NCBI GenBank assembly: GCA_963854835.1 | Contig: OY978528.1 | Coordinates: 40,036,960-40,100,959, forward strand | Direction of reading: 5' to 3' | Length of the DNA stretch: 64,000 nt | Source of the DNA: Megamerina dolium | Taxonomy: Eukaryota; Arthropoda; Insecta; Diptera; Megamerinidae | In this document: positions 22,493-32,714 of the stretch, piece after piece | Position numbering within the stretch: the first letter of the stretch is position 1 | How the letters are laid out: each line of letters begins with the position of its first letter | Made by a program: the position numbers and the translations under genes | Notes under the pieces: generated by a model | Databases searched by the model: none | Seen by the model: the letters and a program-made list of their open reading frames with translations, nothing else | Told to the model about the DNA's origin: nothing

Positions 22493-23080
22493 ATTTACAG
22501 AGGAAGTAGCATTTGAAATATAAAACAGAACAATAACTTTATATTCTTTCCAGTAGTTTCATATTGAATAGAAAAGAATTTACAATTGGCATTCGTTTTG
22601 CACAGCGAGTGCTATTTCCAATTTGCCTTTGCGTTGCCGGCGAGTACGTAGTAACTAGTAAGATCAAGAGCGAATTGCAGCGCACGGCGAATTGGAAAGT
22701 AAACGTCAAAACAAAAAGGAAAACAAAACAGAAAATTGCAGCATTTATTGGTTGGCCATTCAATTGGTAAAAGTTCAATCCATTAAATTGGAAATCTATT
22801 TTGTTGATTATACGGAAAAACTTGACTGTTTTATTTTAGACCATTAAATTGGCAAACCAAGACGTATGCAAGCGTGCAGTCCATTCAATTGGTTGATTAC
22901 AAAGCAAGTTGAGACGTTCCATTCAATTGGAGACGAACAGAATTGGTAACCGAGATAAGAAAAGAAAACCGCAAACTTACATACAAGCAAAAAAGTAAAA
23001 TTGCTGTTAAGCAGTCATGGAAAAGTAAATGAACATCATCCATATTTTCTTTTTTTTTCTTTTTGAATAGGCAAACCGAT

Positions 23081-24112
23081 ATGAGCGAAATTAGACCATT
23101 CCTTTGCGATAACATTGATAAGTCGTTATTGCGCAGCGAGTGGGAGAGGTGGCTAAGGTCCTTTTCTTTATATCTTCAAGCAGAAGATATCAAAGATGCG
23201 GTCAAACAGAAAAACAAACTACTTCATTTAGGCGGTCCACAACTACAAGAAGTCATTTTTAATATTCCTGGCGCGCTTGTGGAAGTTGATGTAGAAAAAC
23301 AGATTGACGTTTTTAAGGTCCTAGTCGAAAAACTAAATGATTTCTTTTCGCCAAAGCGAAATTCAACGTTTGAAAGACATTTATTTAGAAACCTTACCCC
23401 ATCGGAAGGAGAAAGTTTTAGCAAGTTTTTGTTGCGATTAAGGCATCAAGCTTCCAAGTGTTATTTCGGGGTAACAAAAAATGAAATCGAAGACATTTGT
23501 TTAAAGGATAAAATTATTGACTCTTGGGCTAGCGCCGAATTGAAGAAAAAGCTTCTGGAAAAAGAACAAGATTTAAATGAAATTATTGATGCATGCCAAA
23601 TTTATGAGCAAATCAATAAGCAGTCACAGAGTATGTTTCCCAAGCAAGAATGCGAAATAATAAACAAAGTGTCTTCGAGATCACAATGGGCCAGGAATAA
23701 TGAAAGTGAGTGTGGCAGATGTGGGCAGAAGGGGCATATGAGCTTTGACGTTAGCTGCCCAGCGAAAAAGGCAAAATGCAACAAATGCGGGTTGGTGGGG
23801 CATTATGCTCGGAAATGTAAAACAAAGGGCTTAAAGCGAAAACAAGTAGAACCTGATTATGGTAATTCGAAACAACGCCGATTTCAACCATCAAGAGTAA
23901 GGTGCATTGAAAAAATCGATTCCGACTTTTCAGACGCTTCTTGCGAGCACGACTGCCTCCAAGTAGAAACTTCCGCGACAATGATCGAAATAATAAAATG
24001 CCGCATCGGGGGGCATTCTGTATCTATGGTTATCGACTCAGGATCGCGGTTTAACTTGCTTAGTCAAGATGTTTGGAACAAATTGAATTTCAGTAAAGCG
24101 GTTATGTGGAAC
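23081..24112 (+). pseudogene. G3 Gag and N-terminal protease
   Basis: I choose ATG 23081 ('MSEIRPFLCDN'); the codons just upstream lack an ATG. Residues about 10-200 are a capsid-like region ('FLLRLRHQASKCYF'). Two CCHC knuckles follow ('CGRCGQKGHMSFDVSC', 'CNKCGLVGHYARKC'), then a retroviral protease beginning 'MVIDSGSRFNLLS' near residue 325. The frame is intact up to the RTE insertion and continues after it at 25962 ('LLGRDTAMQLKVL'). The open frame now runs on into the RTE reverse transcriptase, so the protease is disrupted. Confidence 0.88.
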
Positions 24113-25915
24113 AGGCGCAAGAAGAGGGAGTTGGAAAGACGCGAGTGTGAGGAGATAGAGATGTGTACCGACAAGAATGAGACTCGAAAATTCTTCGAAA
24201 AGATCAAGCGCCTGAGTGGAGGTTTAAATCCCGGAGCCTCTTCTTGTCGTGATGGAAATGGGAATCTGGTTACGGATGTCCAGAGTGTACTGAGCCTATG
24301 GAGGGAACACTTCTCCACGTTACTGAATGGCGATGCTACGAACAATTCCGCCAGTGGAGGAGAATGCCCGATAACCCCAATTACAGATGATGGTGTTGAT
24401 GTTCCACCACCCGACTATGACGAGGTTGAAACGGCCATTTTAAGGCTGAAGAACAACAAAGCTGCAGGTGCTGATGGCCTGCCTGCCGAGTTGTTTAAGA
24501 CCGGAGGCGATGAGCTGCTCACCCGCATGCACCAGCTCATAAGCAGAATATGGTCGGATGAAAGCATGCCTGATGATTGGAGGCTCAGTGTTCTCTGTCC
24601 TGTACATAAAAAAGGAGACCCCACAATTTGCGCCAACTACCGTGGAATAAGTCTCCTGAGCATCGCGTACAAGGTTCTATCGAGCGTACTCTGTGAAAGA
24701 TTGAAGCCTATGCTCAGCAACCTGATTGGACCTTATCAGTGTGGCTTCAGACCTGGTAAATCCACCATCGACCAGATTTTCACACTGCGCCAAATCCTGG
24801 AGAAGACCCAAGAAAAACAGATCGACACACACCACCTATTTGTTGATTATAAAGCCGCTTTCGACAGTCCGGTAAGGGATTACCTCTACGCAACAATGTC
24901 TGAGTTCGGTATTCCTGCAAAGCTCATTCGACTTTGTAGAATGACACTGCATAACTCCCGTTGTGCAGTGAAAATTGGGAAGGACCTCTCCGCACCGTTT
25001 AATACCGAACGGGGTTTCAGACAAGGTGATTCGTTATCGTGCGACTTCTTCAATCTTATTATGGAGAAAATAATACGAGCTGCTGATCTACGACATAATG
25101 GCACTATCTTCAACAAAAGTGTCATGCTGTTAGCGTATGCCGACGATATTGACATAATCGGCATGAACACGCGAGCAGTCAGTGCAGCATTCTCAGAGTT
25201 GGAAAGAGAGTCGCGTCGGATGGGTCTCACGGTGAACGAGGGCAAGACGAAGTATCTAGTGTCAACAAACAAAGAGTCCCGGCGTCTTGGACAGCACGTC
25301 ACTGTTGACAACTACGCTTTTGAAGTAGTAAGGGACTTTGTCTATCTTGGAACCAGCATTAACAGCAGTAATGACGTCAGCTTGGAGATCATGCGTAGGA
25401 TAACTCTTGCTAACAGGTGTTACTTTGGGCTGAGTAAGCAATTGAGAAGTCGAGCCCTCTCTCGAAGAACGAAAACTACACTCTACAAGTCTCTCATCAT
25501 GCCTGTCCTAACATATGGCGCTGAAGCCTGGACAATTTCCACCTCGGATGAGCGAATACTTGGAGTTTTCGAGAGAAAAGTCCTACGCAAGATCTTTGGA
25601 CCTATTTGCGTTGGTGGCGAGTACCGAATAAGGTACAACCATGAGCTGTACGAGCTGTATGCCGATATTGACATAGTAAAGCGCATCAAAATCCAGCGGC
25701 TGCGCTGGCTAGGTCATGTCGAGCGAATGGAAGAACACGCTCCAGCTAAGAAGGTGTTATATTCGGAACCCGCTGGAGGACGACGCAAAAGAGGAAGACC
25801 AAACCTCCGGTGGAAAGACCAAGTACTGGAGAACCTGACGGCGCTTGGAATTTCTAACTGGCGCCAGCTAGCGAAGAACAGAGATGGCTGGCGAAGCATA
25901 TTATTTTCGGCCTAA
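24113..25915 (+). CDS. RTE reverse transcriptase domain, open but fused in frame to G3 Gag
   Basis: About 600 residues of RTE ORF2 lacking the endonuclease. Motifs in order: 'RKFFEKIKRLSGG', 'NNKAAGADGLPAELF', 'YRGISLLSIAYKVLS', 'QCGFRPGKSTIDQIF', 'HHLFVDYKAAFDSPV', 'GFRQGDSLSCDFF', catalytic 'AYADDIDIIG', 'KTKYLVS', thumb, and the C-terminal 'RRKRGRPNLRWKDQVLE'. No start codon belongs to this piece; translation could only enter from the G3 Gag frame, giving a chimera of roughly 945 residues. The RTE clade is often annotated in databases as 'craniofacial development protein 2-like'. Whether any chimeric protein is made is unknown. Confidence 0.85.
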   Translation, partial: RRKKRELERRECEEIEMCTDKNETRKFFEKIKRLSGGLNPGASSCRDGNGNLVTDVQSVLSLWREHFSTLLNGDATNNSASGGECPITPITDDGVDVPPPDYDEVETAILRLKNNKAAGADGLPAELFKTGGDELLTRMHQLISRIWSDESMPDDWRLSVLCPVHKKGDPTICANYRGISLLSIAYKVLSSVLCERLKPMLSNLIGPYQCGFRPGKSTIDQIFTLRQILEKTQEKQIDTHHLFVDYKAAFDSPVRDYLYATMSEFGIPAKLIRLCRMTLHNSRCAVKIGKDLSAPFNTERGFRQGDSLSCDFFNLIMEKIIRAADLRHNGTIFNKSVMLLAYADDIDIIGMNTRAVSAAFSELERESRRMGLTVNEGKTKYLVSTNKESRRLGQHVTVDNYAFEVVRDFVYLGTSINSSNDVSLEIMRRITLANRCYFGLSKQLRSRALSRRTKTTLYKSLIMPVLTYGAEAWTISTSDERILGVFERKVLRKIFGPICVGGEYRIRYNHELYELYADIDIVKRIKIQRLRWLGHVERMEEHAPAKKVLYSEPAGGRRKRGRPNLRWKDQVLENLTALGISNWRQLAKNRDGWRSILFSA

Positions 25916-25960
25916 ATCGATACTCGGTTGTTATGGCCACATAAGTAAGTAAGTAAGTAA
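24113..25960 (+). mobile_element. RTE-clade LINE inserted in the G3 protease, 5'-truncated
   Basis: It is flanked by a 13-bp duplication 'ggttatgtggaac' at 24100-24112 and 25961-25973. The element starts in the linker after the endonuclease and ends in a (TAAG)n tail (about 25942-25960). Its RT frame is fully open to the stop at 25913-25915, with 'FVDYKAAFDSPVRDY', 'GFRQGDSLSCDFFNL', 'AYADDIDIIG' and C-terminal 'RLRWLGHVERMEEHAP'. It is the youngest layer of a three-layer nest: jockey LINE, then gypsy, then RTE. Confidence 0.93.
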
Positions 25961-25961
25961 G

Positions 25962-28931
25962 GTTATGTGGAACATTCGTTCAGAATCGGCGAACCAATTT
26001 AAAGCGTACGCAGCGAGCCAGCTTTTAAAAGTGCTTTACGTTTTCGAGGCACCAATATCGGTGGAAAAAGGTTCGGAAATTATCGCCACTTTCTACGTAA
26101 TTAAAGACGGAAAACAATCGCTTCTTGGCCGAGACACCGCTATGCAGCTTAAAGTGTTGAAGTTGGGCCTAAATGTGAATCGAATTGACCTAGCAAAACC
26201 GTTCCCCAAAATCCCAAATATTAAAATAAAATTATCTTTAGATCCTTCTGTAAAACCAACTAAGCAACCAATGCGTCGAATACCGGTTGCTCTTGAAAAA
26301 AAGGTTGAAAATAAATTAAATGAAGCGCTCGCCAAAGACATTATAGAGCCAGTCACTGGACCGAGCTTGTGGGTCTCGCCAATTGTTGTCGTTTTTAAAG
26401 AGGGTGGTGAAATGCGACTTTGTGTTGACATGCGCAGAGCTAACCGAGCTGTTTTACGGGAAAACTACCCGTCACCAACGTTTGATTCGGTTATGACACG
26501 ACTTAAGGAAGCCAAGTTATTTTCTCGATTAGATTTAAAATGGGCCTATCATCAATTAGAGCTTGACGAATCAAGTCGCGAAATCACCACATTTATAACC
26601 CATAAGGGCATGTTCCGTTACAAAAGGTTAATGTTTGGTATCAGCTCCGCTCCAGAAATTTTTCAGCGAGTTCTTGCAGAGCTGTTGTCCACTTGCGGTA
26701 ATTGCTTAAACTATATTGATGATGTCATCATATTCGGCAGCACAAAAGAAGACCATGACGTAGCTGTTAAAAAGGTACTCACAGTTTTTAATAACAATAA
26801 TATCTTGCTCAATCACGATAAATGCGTTTGGGGTGTCAAAAAGCTAAAATTTTTGGGACATGTATTGTCCGATGCAGGCATATTCCCGGACCCAGATAAA
26901 ATAAAAACGATTTTGGATTTCCGGGCGCCTCAAACAAAAGAGGAAACAAGAAGCTTTCTTGGCCTCATCACGTACGTTGGAAAGTTTATTCCAGACATGG
27001 CCGACATCACAGAACCTCTGAGACGCTTATTGAAAATAGATTCTAAATTTACGTGGGGCTCATCCCAGCAAAACGCGTTTGAAAAATTGAAAAAGCTGTT
27101 ATCGAATATACCCAATTTAGCGTATTTTAACGTACTTAACAAAACTCGAGTAATAGCAGATGCGAGTCCTGTAGCTCTTGGTGCAGTTCTTATTCAATTC
27201 GATTCAAACGACGAACCACATATAATCTCTTTTGCCAGTAAAAGTCTTTCAGAAGTAGAGAAAAGGTATTCCCAAACAGAGAAAGAAAGTTTGGCGCTGG
27301 TGTGGGCAGTGGAAAGATTTTATTACTATTTAATCGGGTTGGAGTTCGAGCTGGTCACCGACCACAAGCCTCTGGAAGCGAGCTTCAAGCCAACTTCGAA
27401 ACCACCTGCAAGGATAGAACGTTGGCTCTTGAGGCTTCAGTCATATAAATTTAAAGTAGTTTATCGTTCCGGAAGAGAAAACATTGCTGATTCTATTTCG
27501 AGATTATGCAGGCTAGGAAGAGCGAATTCGTTTGATGAGAACGTCGAACAATCTATTTTCCACATAATCTCTAGTTCAACGCCGTCTGCTCTGACCATCT
27601 GCTAAATCTCAGAGAAAAGTTGTCAAGAAAAAGAAATCATAGATGCTATTAAATATATTAAAGATGATTCCTGGCCAACTGAGGGCTCGAATAAATACTA
27701 TCCATTTCGTCACGAACTATCAGCAGTGGGTGGTATCATCTTGCGAGGAACCCGTATAGTCATACCGACCACTCTTCGGCCCAAAATTTTAGAACTAGCA
27801 CATGAAGGGCATCCTGGTGAGTCCGCCATGAAACGAAGAGGTAGAGCCAAGGTTTGGTGGCCTCTTATTGACAGAGAAGTGGAAGCTTATGTTAAAAACT
27901 GTAGAGACTGTTTATTAGTTTCACACCCTAATAAACCAGCACCCATGCATAGACACGCATTCCCAAATGGCCCTTGGCAGTGTGTAGCCACAGATTTATT
28001 GGGACCTCTGCCAAATAACGAATATTTATTTGTTTTAATCGACTACTACTCCCGTTATCAAGAAGTAAAATTTTTAAGGAGAATCACTTCCGACGCAATA
28101 ATCAAAATTTTGCAAGAAATCTTTTGCCGTCTGGGTCTGCCAAGATCACTGAGAGCAGACAACGGCAGACAATTTGTAAGCAGTGAATTCAGGAAATATT
28201 GCAAAGATAATAATATCACATTAATCACTACCCCTCCATACTGGCCTCAGGAGAACGGGGAAGTCGAAAACATGAACAAGTCGTTAGTAAAACGATTGAA
28301 AATTGCACATACAAACAAAAGTGATTACAAAAAAGAAATCCAAGATTTCATATTGATGTACAATGTCACTCCTCACGGCACTACCGGTTCGGCGCCAACA
28401 GAACTCATGTTCAATCGCGTCATTCGAGACAAAATACCCGGAATACAAGATATTACTGACGATATGATGGATTCAGCAGCGAGGGATTTGGATATGATTA
28501 ATAAGCAAAAGGGGAAAGAGAAAGGTGATACAGCAAGAAGAGCCAAATCATCAGATATAATCCCTGGAGATAAGGTATTACTTCGGAACGTAGTTTTCTC
28601 GCATAAACTTACACCCACGTTTGGGCCAACAGAATACGAGGTTCTAGAACGGGTTGGAAACGAAGTAATAATAATGGCGGATGGGAAACGCATTCGCAGG
28701 AACATAAACCACATAAAAAAGTGCCATCCCAGGCCACATACGAACAAATTGCCGAAACTGCCGCCCCCGGAACAACTGTCACAACTACAGCTGCACCTCC
28801 GGTCCCACCGACACCAACTAACACACCTAGGATGCCACCCTCGTTGGGAACTCCTTCAGCGACGCATTGTAAGCCTTGCCTTGATATTCCCGAAAGGTGT
28901 GTTCCAGATGATCCATCCAAATTGCGCTTGA
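25962..28931 (+). pseudogene. G3 Pol: end of protease, RT, RNase H, integrase, with one nonsense codon
   Basis: Protease end: 'LLGRDTAMQLKVL' (about 26125). RT: 'LWVSPIVVVFKEGGEMRLCVD', 'SRLDLKWAYHQLEL', 'GISSAPEIFQRV', catalytic 'NYIDDVIIFG' (about 26709). RNase H: 'VIADASPVALGAVLIQ', 'QTEKESLALVWAVERF', 'VTDHKPLEA'. A TAA at 27603-27605 interrupts an otherwise open frame. Integrase then continues: 'HEGHPGESAMKRRGRAKVWW' (HH part), 'CRDCLLVS' (CC), 'CVATDLLGPLP' (D), 'LRADNGRQFVSSEF' (D), 'PQENGEVENMNK' (E), 'GDKVLLRNVV'. Near 28720 a frame change probably alters the C-terminus, since a Pro/Thr-rich frame opens there. The RT has the sequence flavour of gypsy elements whose products are annotated 'K02A2.6-like'. 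One stop would separate RT from integrase. Confidence 0.9.
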
Positions 28932-28952
28932 AACTTTATAATAAGGGAGGGA

Positions 28953-29170
28953 TGTGGAGATCTGCAACGGCAAGCGACAGCCAGAACATGCAAACAGAAT
29001 AAGAGAGTGAGAGCGCGGCGTCATAAGTGAGAGCGTGAACATGTAATATGCAATTCATTCTTGTGTAGGCACTCAACGAGTGCAGAAGCTTCAATAAATA
29101 ACACACGTTTTCCTGTCACCTTAAACTGCTGTTTTACTATATTCTTATTGCGATTTGACAGGTTGGTACA
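28953..29170 (+). repeat. G3 3' LTR
   Basis: 218 bp, reading identical to the 5' LTR, preceded by the polypurine tract at 28940-28952 and followed by the duplicated 'gctag' (29171-29175). Confidence 0.92.
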
Positions 29171-30920
29171 GCTAGTAAGACAGAAAAGAAGACTCCGAAG
29201 ACAATGGCAAGAATTCAGATCACCGAATCTGAAAACACAGCTACAGCACTGCATTCGAAAGTTAAAGCAAGCCTTAAAAAATAAAAACAACAAAGAGTTA
29301 GAAGAGCACATAGCGAAATTAACACCTGGTGAAGCGTCAGACTACTCTTTGTGGAAATCAGCAAAAAAATCAAATCGGCCAATTCTCACTGATTCCCCCA
29401 TCCGTTTGAGTGACGGTAATTGGGCTAGAAGCAACTGTGAGAAGGGTTTGGCTTTTGCAAACCACCTAAAAAGTGTGTTTACACCCAATCCACCCTCTTC
29501 ACAGTCCTCATTACCAATATTAACTTCTCAACCTTGCTCAATAACGCTCAAAATTAAAAAAAGGACATATTCAAAGCAATTAATAAAGATTTAAACCCAA
29601 AAAAATCACCTGGTCCAGATAAAATTACCGATAAAATGATAAAAGAGCTACCTCCGGCTTCAGTAATTCATCTGATGCACATTTTCAATGCTATCCTTCG
29701 TATTAAACACTATCTCAAATGCTGGAAAACTTCAAAAATTATTATGATAGCAAAACCAGGAAAAGACCCTACAAAAGTTGCATCGTACAGACCTATCAGC
29801 CTCCTGCCTCTACTTTCTAAAGTATTCGAAAAGTTACTTGTCATGAATATAACTCCATTTATTAATCTCAACCAACTGATTCCTCAACATCAGTTTGGAT
29901 TTAGAAAACAGCACGGCACAATAGAACAAGTCCACCGCATTGTAACTCTGATAAGGAACACTTTTGAAGAAAAAAAGTATTGATCAGCTGTCTTTCTTGA
30001 TAACACTCAAGCTTTCGATAAAGTATGGCACGATGGCCTTATTTACAAACTCAAACTATTACTGCTTGCAAATGTCTCCTCATTGCTTAGTAGCTACCTC
30101 ACGAAAAGACAATTTCTCGTACATCACAAGGATTACACAACAAATCCATTGGATATTCACGCTGGCGTTCCTCAAGGTTTGGGCCTCTTACTGTATCTCT
30201 TATACACTACAGATATGCCCAGCAATGACTGTACATTTATATCGACCTTTGCTGATGATACGGTAATATTGTGCTCTCGCTCTAACCCCATAGAAGCTAC
30301 TAAACTCCTGCAGACTCATGTCGATTCTCTCGAAATCTGGCTAGCAAAATGGCGTATAAAAGTCAATGAATCAAAGAGCGTACATGTAACCTTCACGCTA
30401 AGGCTAGATACATGTCTCCCACTTAAAATTAATGGCCAATCAGTTCCACAATGTTCCTCAACAAAGTACTTGGGTATTCACCTCGACAGAAGGCTGACAT
30501 GGAAAAATCACATAGAGGCAAAGAAAACTCAGATCAAGCTTAAAATGAATCAGTTATGGTGGCTGTTACACAAAAGATCAAAGTTGAATCTTGAATACAG
30601 TGCTATTATATAAAGCAATCCTGAAGCCAATTTGGACTTATGGTATTCAGTTTTGGGGCACCGCATCTCCCTCTAATATCGAAAAATTGCAGCGAATACA
30701 ATCCAAGTGTCTGCGAATTATTGTAAACGCGCCTTGGTATATGAGGAACGTTAACATCCATCGGGATTTAAATGTTCCCACAATTTCTGAGGAAGTTGCA
30801 ATGTCCTGTAGAAGCTACATTCAAAAATTACACAATCATCAGAATCCCCTTGCTAGGCAATTGTTGCTGAGCACGGGGCATCGTCGATTAAAAAGAAAAG
30901 ACACACTGAATATGCTGTGA
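29171..30920 (+). pseudogene. LINE-A copy 2 ORF2, 3' half (RT), disabled
   Basis: It continues the ORF2 of 21360 after G3. 'RRLRRQWQEFRSPNLKT', 'DLNPKKSPGPD', 'YRPISLLPLLSKVFEKLL', 'QFGFRKQHGTIEQVHR', then 'STFADDTVILCS' (about 30235) and C-terminal 'WTYGIQFWG'. Damage: a one-base loss in an A run near 29560, a TGA at 29982 where copy 1 has a Cys codon, a 6-bp deletion near 30176 in 'GVPQGSVLGP' that removes part of the RT motif, and a change near 30600. The longest LINE-A copy in the window is therefore not autonomous. Confidence 0.9.
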
Positions 30921-31068
30921 AATTGTTATACCTCGCGACTCAACAAATTGTGATGGAACGTTGGGAATATCACATAATTTTATTTAGTTTGTAAGATTTG
31001 ATTACTTATTGTTAGTTTCTAAGTAATTTAGAAAGATCCAATAAAAAAAGCTTGTTAGAAAAAAAAAA

Positions 31069-31368
31069 TTGTTAACAGTTTCCAACATGAAAAGCGTTGG
31101 CGAACAAATAAATCCAGCTGTCAATTACGAACTGCGAATGTCAATTTACAAGTTTCTGATATTTTACAGTTCACGTGCTTCTTGTAGATTTTCTCATATC
31201 GAGAGTAACAGATGACAGAAATTGATAGTGATAATAATGTAAGTGAGCAGACCTAATAAAACAGCAATCAGCCGTTTAGTTAATCAGCAATACTGCCGTC
31301 GTCAGGTTAATATTTTATTCGGATTAAGTGCGCCGGTAATCCGGATTAACGCTGCCGTCTGTCTAGGC
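31069..31368. mobile_element. M1 MITE, truncated
   Basis: It starts abruptly at 'attgttaacagtttcc' next to the LINE-A tail and ends at the M1 terminus 'ctgccgtctgtctaggc', followed by TA (31369-31370). About 224 bp of the left part is missing. LINE-A copy 2 may have inserted into it with loss of the other side. Confidence 0.8.
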
Positions 31369-31370
31369 TA

Positions 31371-32703
31371 TTACAGTCGTACTCGACAACTGGTAGCAGT
31401 TATCAATCCATTATTTATACACGTGATATGATAATCAATTATAACCATGCTCATACAGTTTTTTTTTCTATACCCAAATTTTAAAAACTAAGTTTTGAGC
31501 AGAAGATTATAAGAGACGGCCCCAGTATGAGACGCTCATATAAAGCTTGGTCATGGTCAAAGCTCAAATTTGCGATAGGAATTACTCAATAACATCGCAT
31601 TTTTTTTACAATACGTTTAACAAAAGAAAGGTCTTAATACCTTTTCACTCATATATAATATTTTATACATAGTTTTCATTCTTTTAAAGTTATGAAGAAA
31701 AATAGAAAAAAAATCTGTTTTAAACGATTTTTTAAAATAATCCCTATCAACCTGTCGAAAATTTAGCACCATATTAAAGCTCATACAATAACCTTTCCGC
31801 AATTTGTTCTGATCAGAATTACCATTGTTTTATAAATATTAATTTATGTCATGAGCAAGAGGAAATATTCATACGTTTTTAGTAGAAATTATACATTGGC
31901 TTCCAATTTACTTTTTTCCGTTGACTTTTTTTAATAAACAGAATGCCGCGGATAGAAGTCCTATTTTCTTATTGCTGAAAATACTACTCCCTTTCTGTTT
32001 CCCGTGATTGAACTCTTGGATTCATACGAAATATTGCGGGTAATAGTTCAGTTATGCGTATCGTAGCAAATGTCACGTAGCTCGAACCAATTAGAGATCA
32101 CGCATTTATCGAAGAAAAAAGTATTTTTGAGGAAAGTTCTGGCCGCTACACCAGGTTTTTGAGGCCATGTTTGTTTGCTATCAAATGAAGTGAAATATTA
32201 CAAAATAAATTAAACAAAACCAATGTTGAGTGTGGTTATTACATTGCCCTAATTTGAGGGTCATTTTTTCGGGGGTGAACCAAACTAAACGATAGCTTTG
32301 ACTTCAGTAACAAAAACCTTAACCCTTTATGCTCCACCACTTCACAATGTTTTTCAGTGGTTTAAAATTTGGCTTTTTCGGTCAAAATTAGATGCATGGA
32401 GTTTGAAAAATCATATATAAATTACACTTAGGATAGTTCTTGTCTTCGGAAACCTATATTAACATTTTCCGGTAACTATTTTCTCTGAGCATTTATACTG
32501 TGTTCACTGTGTTATAAAATATAATAAGTAAATTGTTTGAAAATTAAAAAAAAAAGTGTATGGGATTGGTTTTTTAATAGACAGTGGTTGGCAACTCTCA
32601 AATTGCCCACAAATCTCCACGAAAATGTAAAAGAAGAATTTCATTCTAAACAACACAAGGAACTTCAAAAGTGCTACGTATCCAACTTCTTTTCTCACGG
32701 TTG
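31371..32703. other. Unassigned AT-rich DNA
   Basis: I see no supportable gene, repeat pair or RNA gene. Short open frames (for example near 31617 and 32537) lack domains and codon structure. The region is the left flank of the RTE copy at 32715. Confidence 0.5.
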
Positions 32704-32714
32704 GCTAACCTTGT

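Larger units (their letters stand above)
22255..29170 (+). mobile_element. G3: gypsy-type LTR retrotransposon, recent, carrying an RTE insertion
   Basis: It has 218-bp LTRs at 22255-22472 and 28953-29170, starting TGTGGAG and ending GGTACA, which read identical by eye. It is flanked by 'gctag'. The primer binding site follows the 5' LTR, and the purine tract 'aataagggaggga' precedes the 3' LTR (28940-28952). Gag and Pol were one open frame before the RTE LINE at 24113-25960 inserted in the protease. No env is present. Identical LTRs point to a recent insertion, yet Pol carries an in-frame stop at 27603. Confidence 0.92.
19388..31068 (+). mobile_element. LINE-A copy 2, full-length jockey-clade element, split by gypsy G3
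   Basis: Pieces 19388-22254 and 29171-31068 form one non-LTR element: about 360 bp of 5' leader, ORF1 (19750), ORF2 (21360), 3' UTR and a short A-rich tail ending about 31068. G3 (22255-29170) sits inside ORF2, with the 5-bp duplication 'gctag' on both sides (22250-22254, 29171-29175). In uninterrupted copies the site reads 'attgctagtaagacag'. The 5' border is judged from similarity to the leader at 55250-55855. The right end abuts a truncated M1 MITE at 31069. Confidence 0.9.

Noticed and set aside
22539..23040. Repeated 'attcaattgg' words in the G3 leader, considered as a regulatory array
   Set aside because: Several 'ccattcaattgg'-like words occur but with irregular spacing, and there is no independent evidence. 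It may be a Gag leader packaging region, but this cannot be supported.
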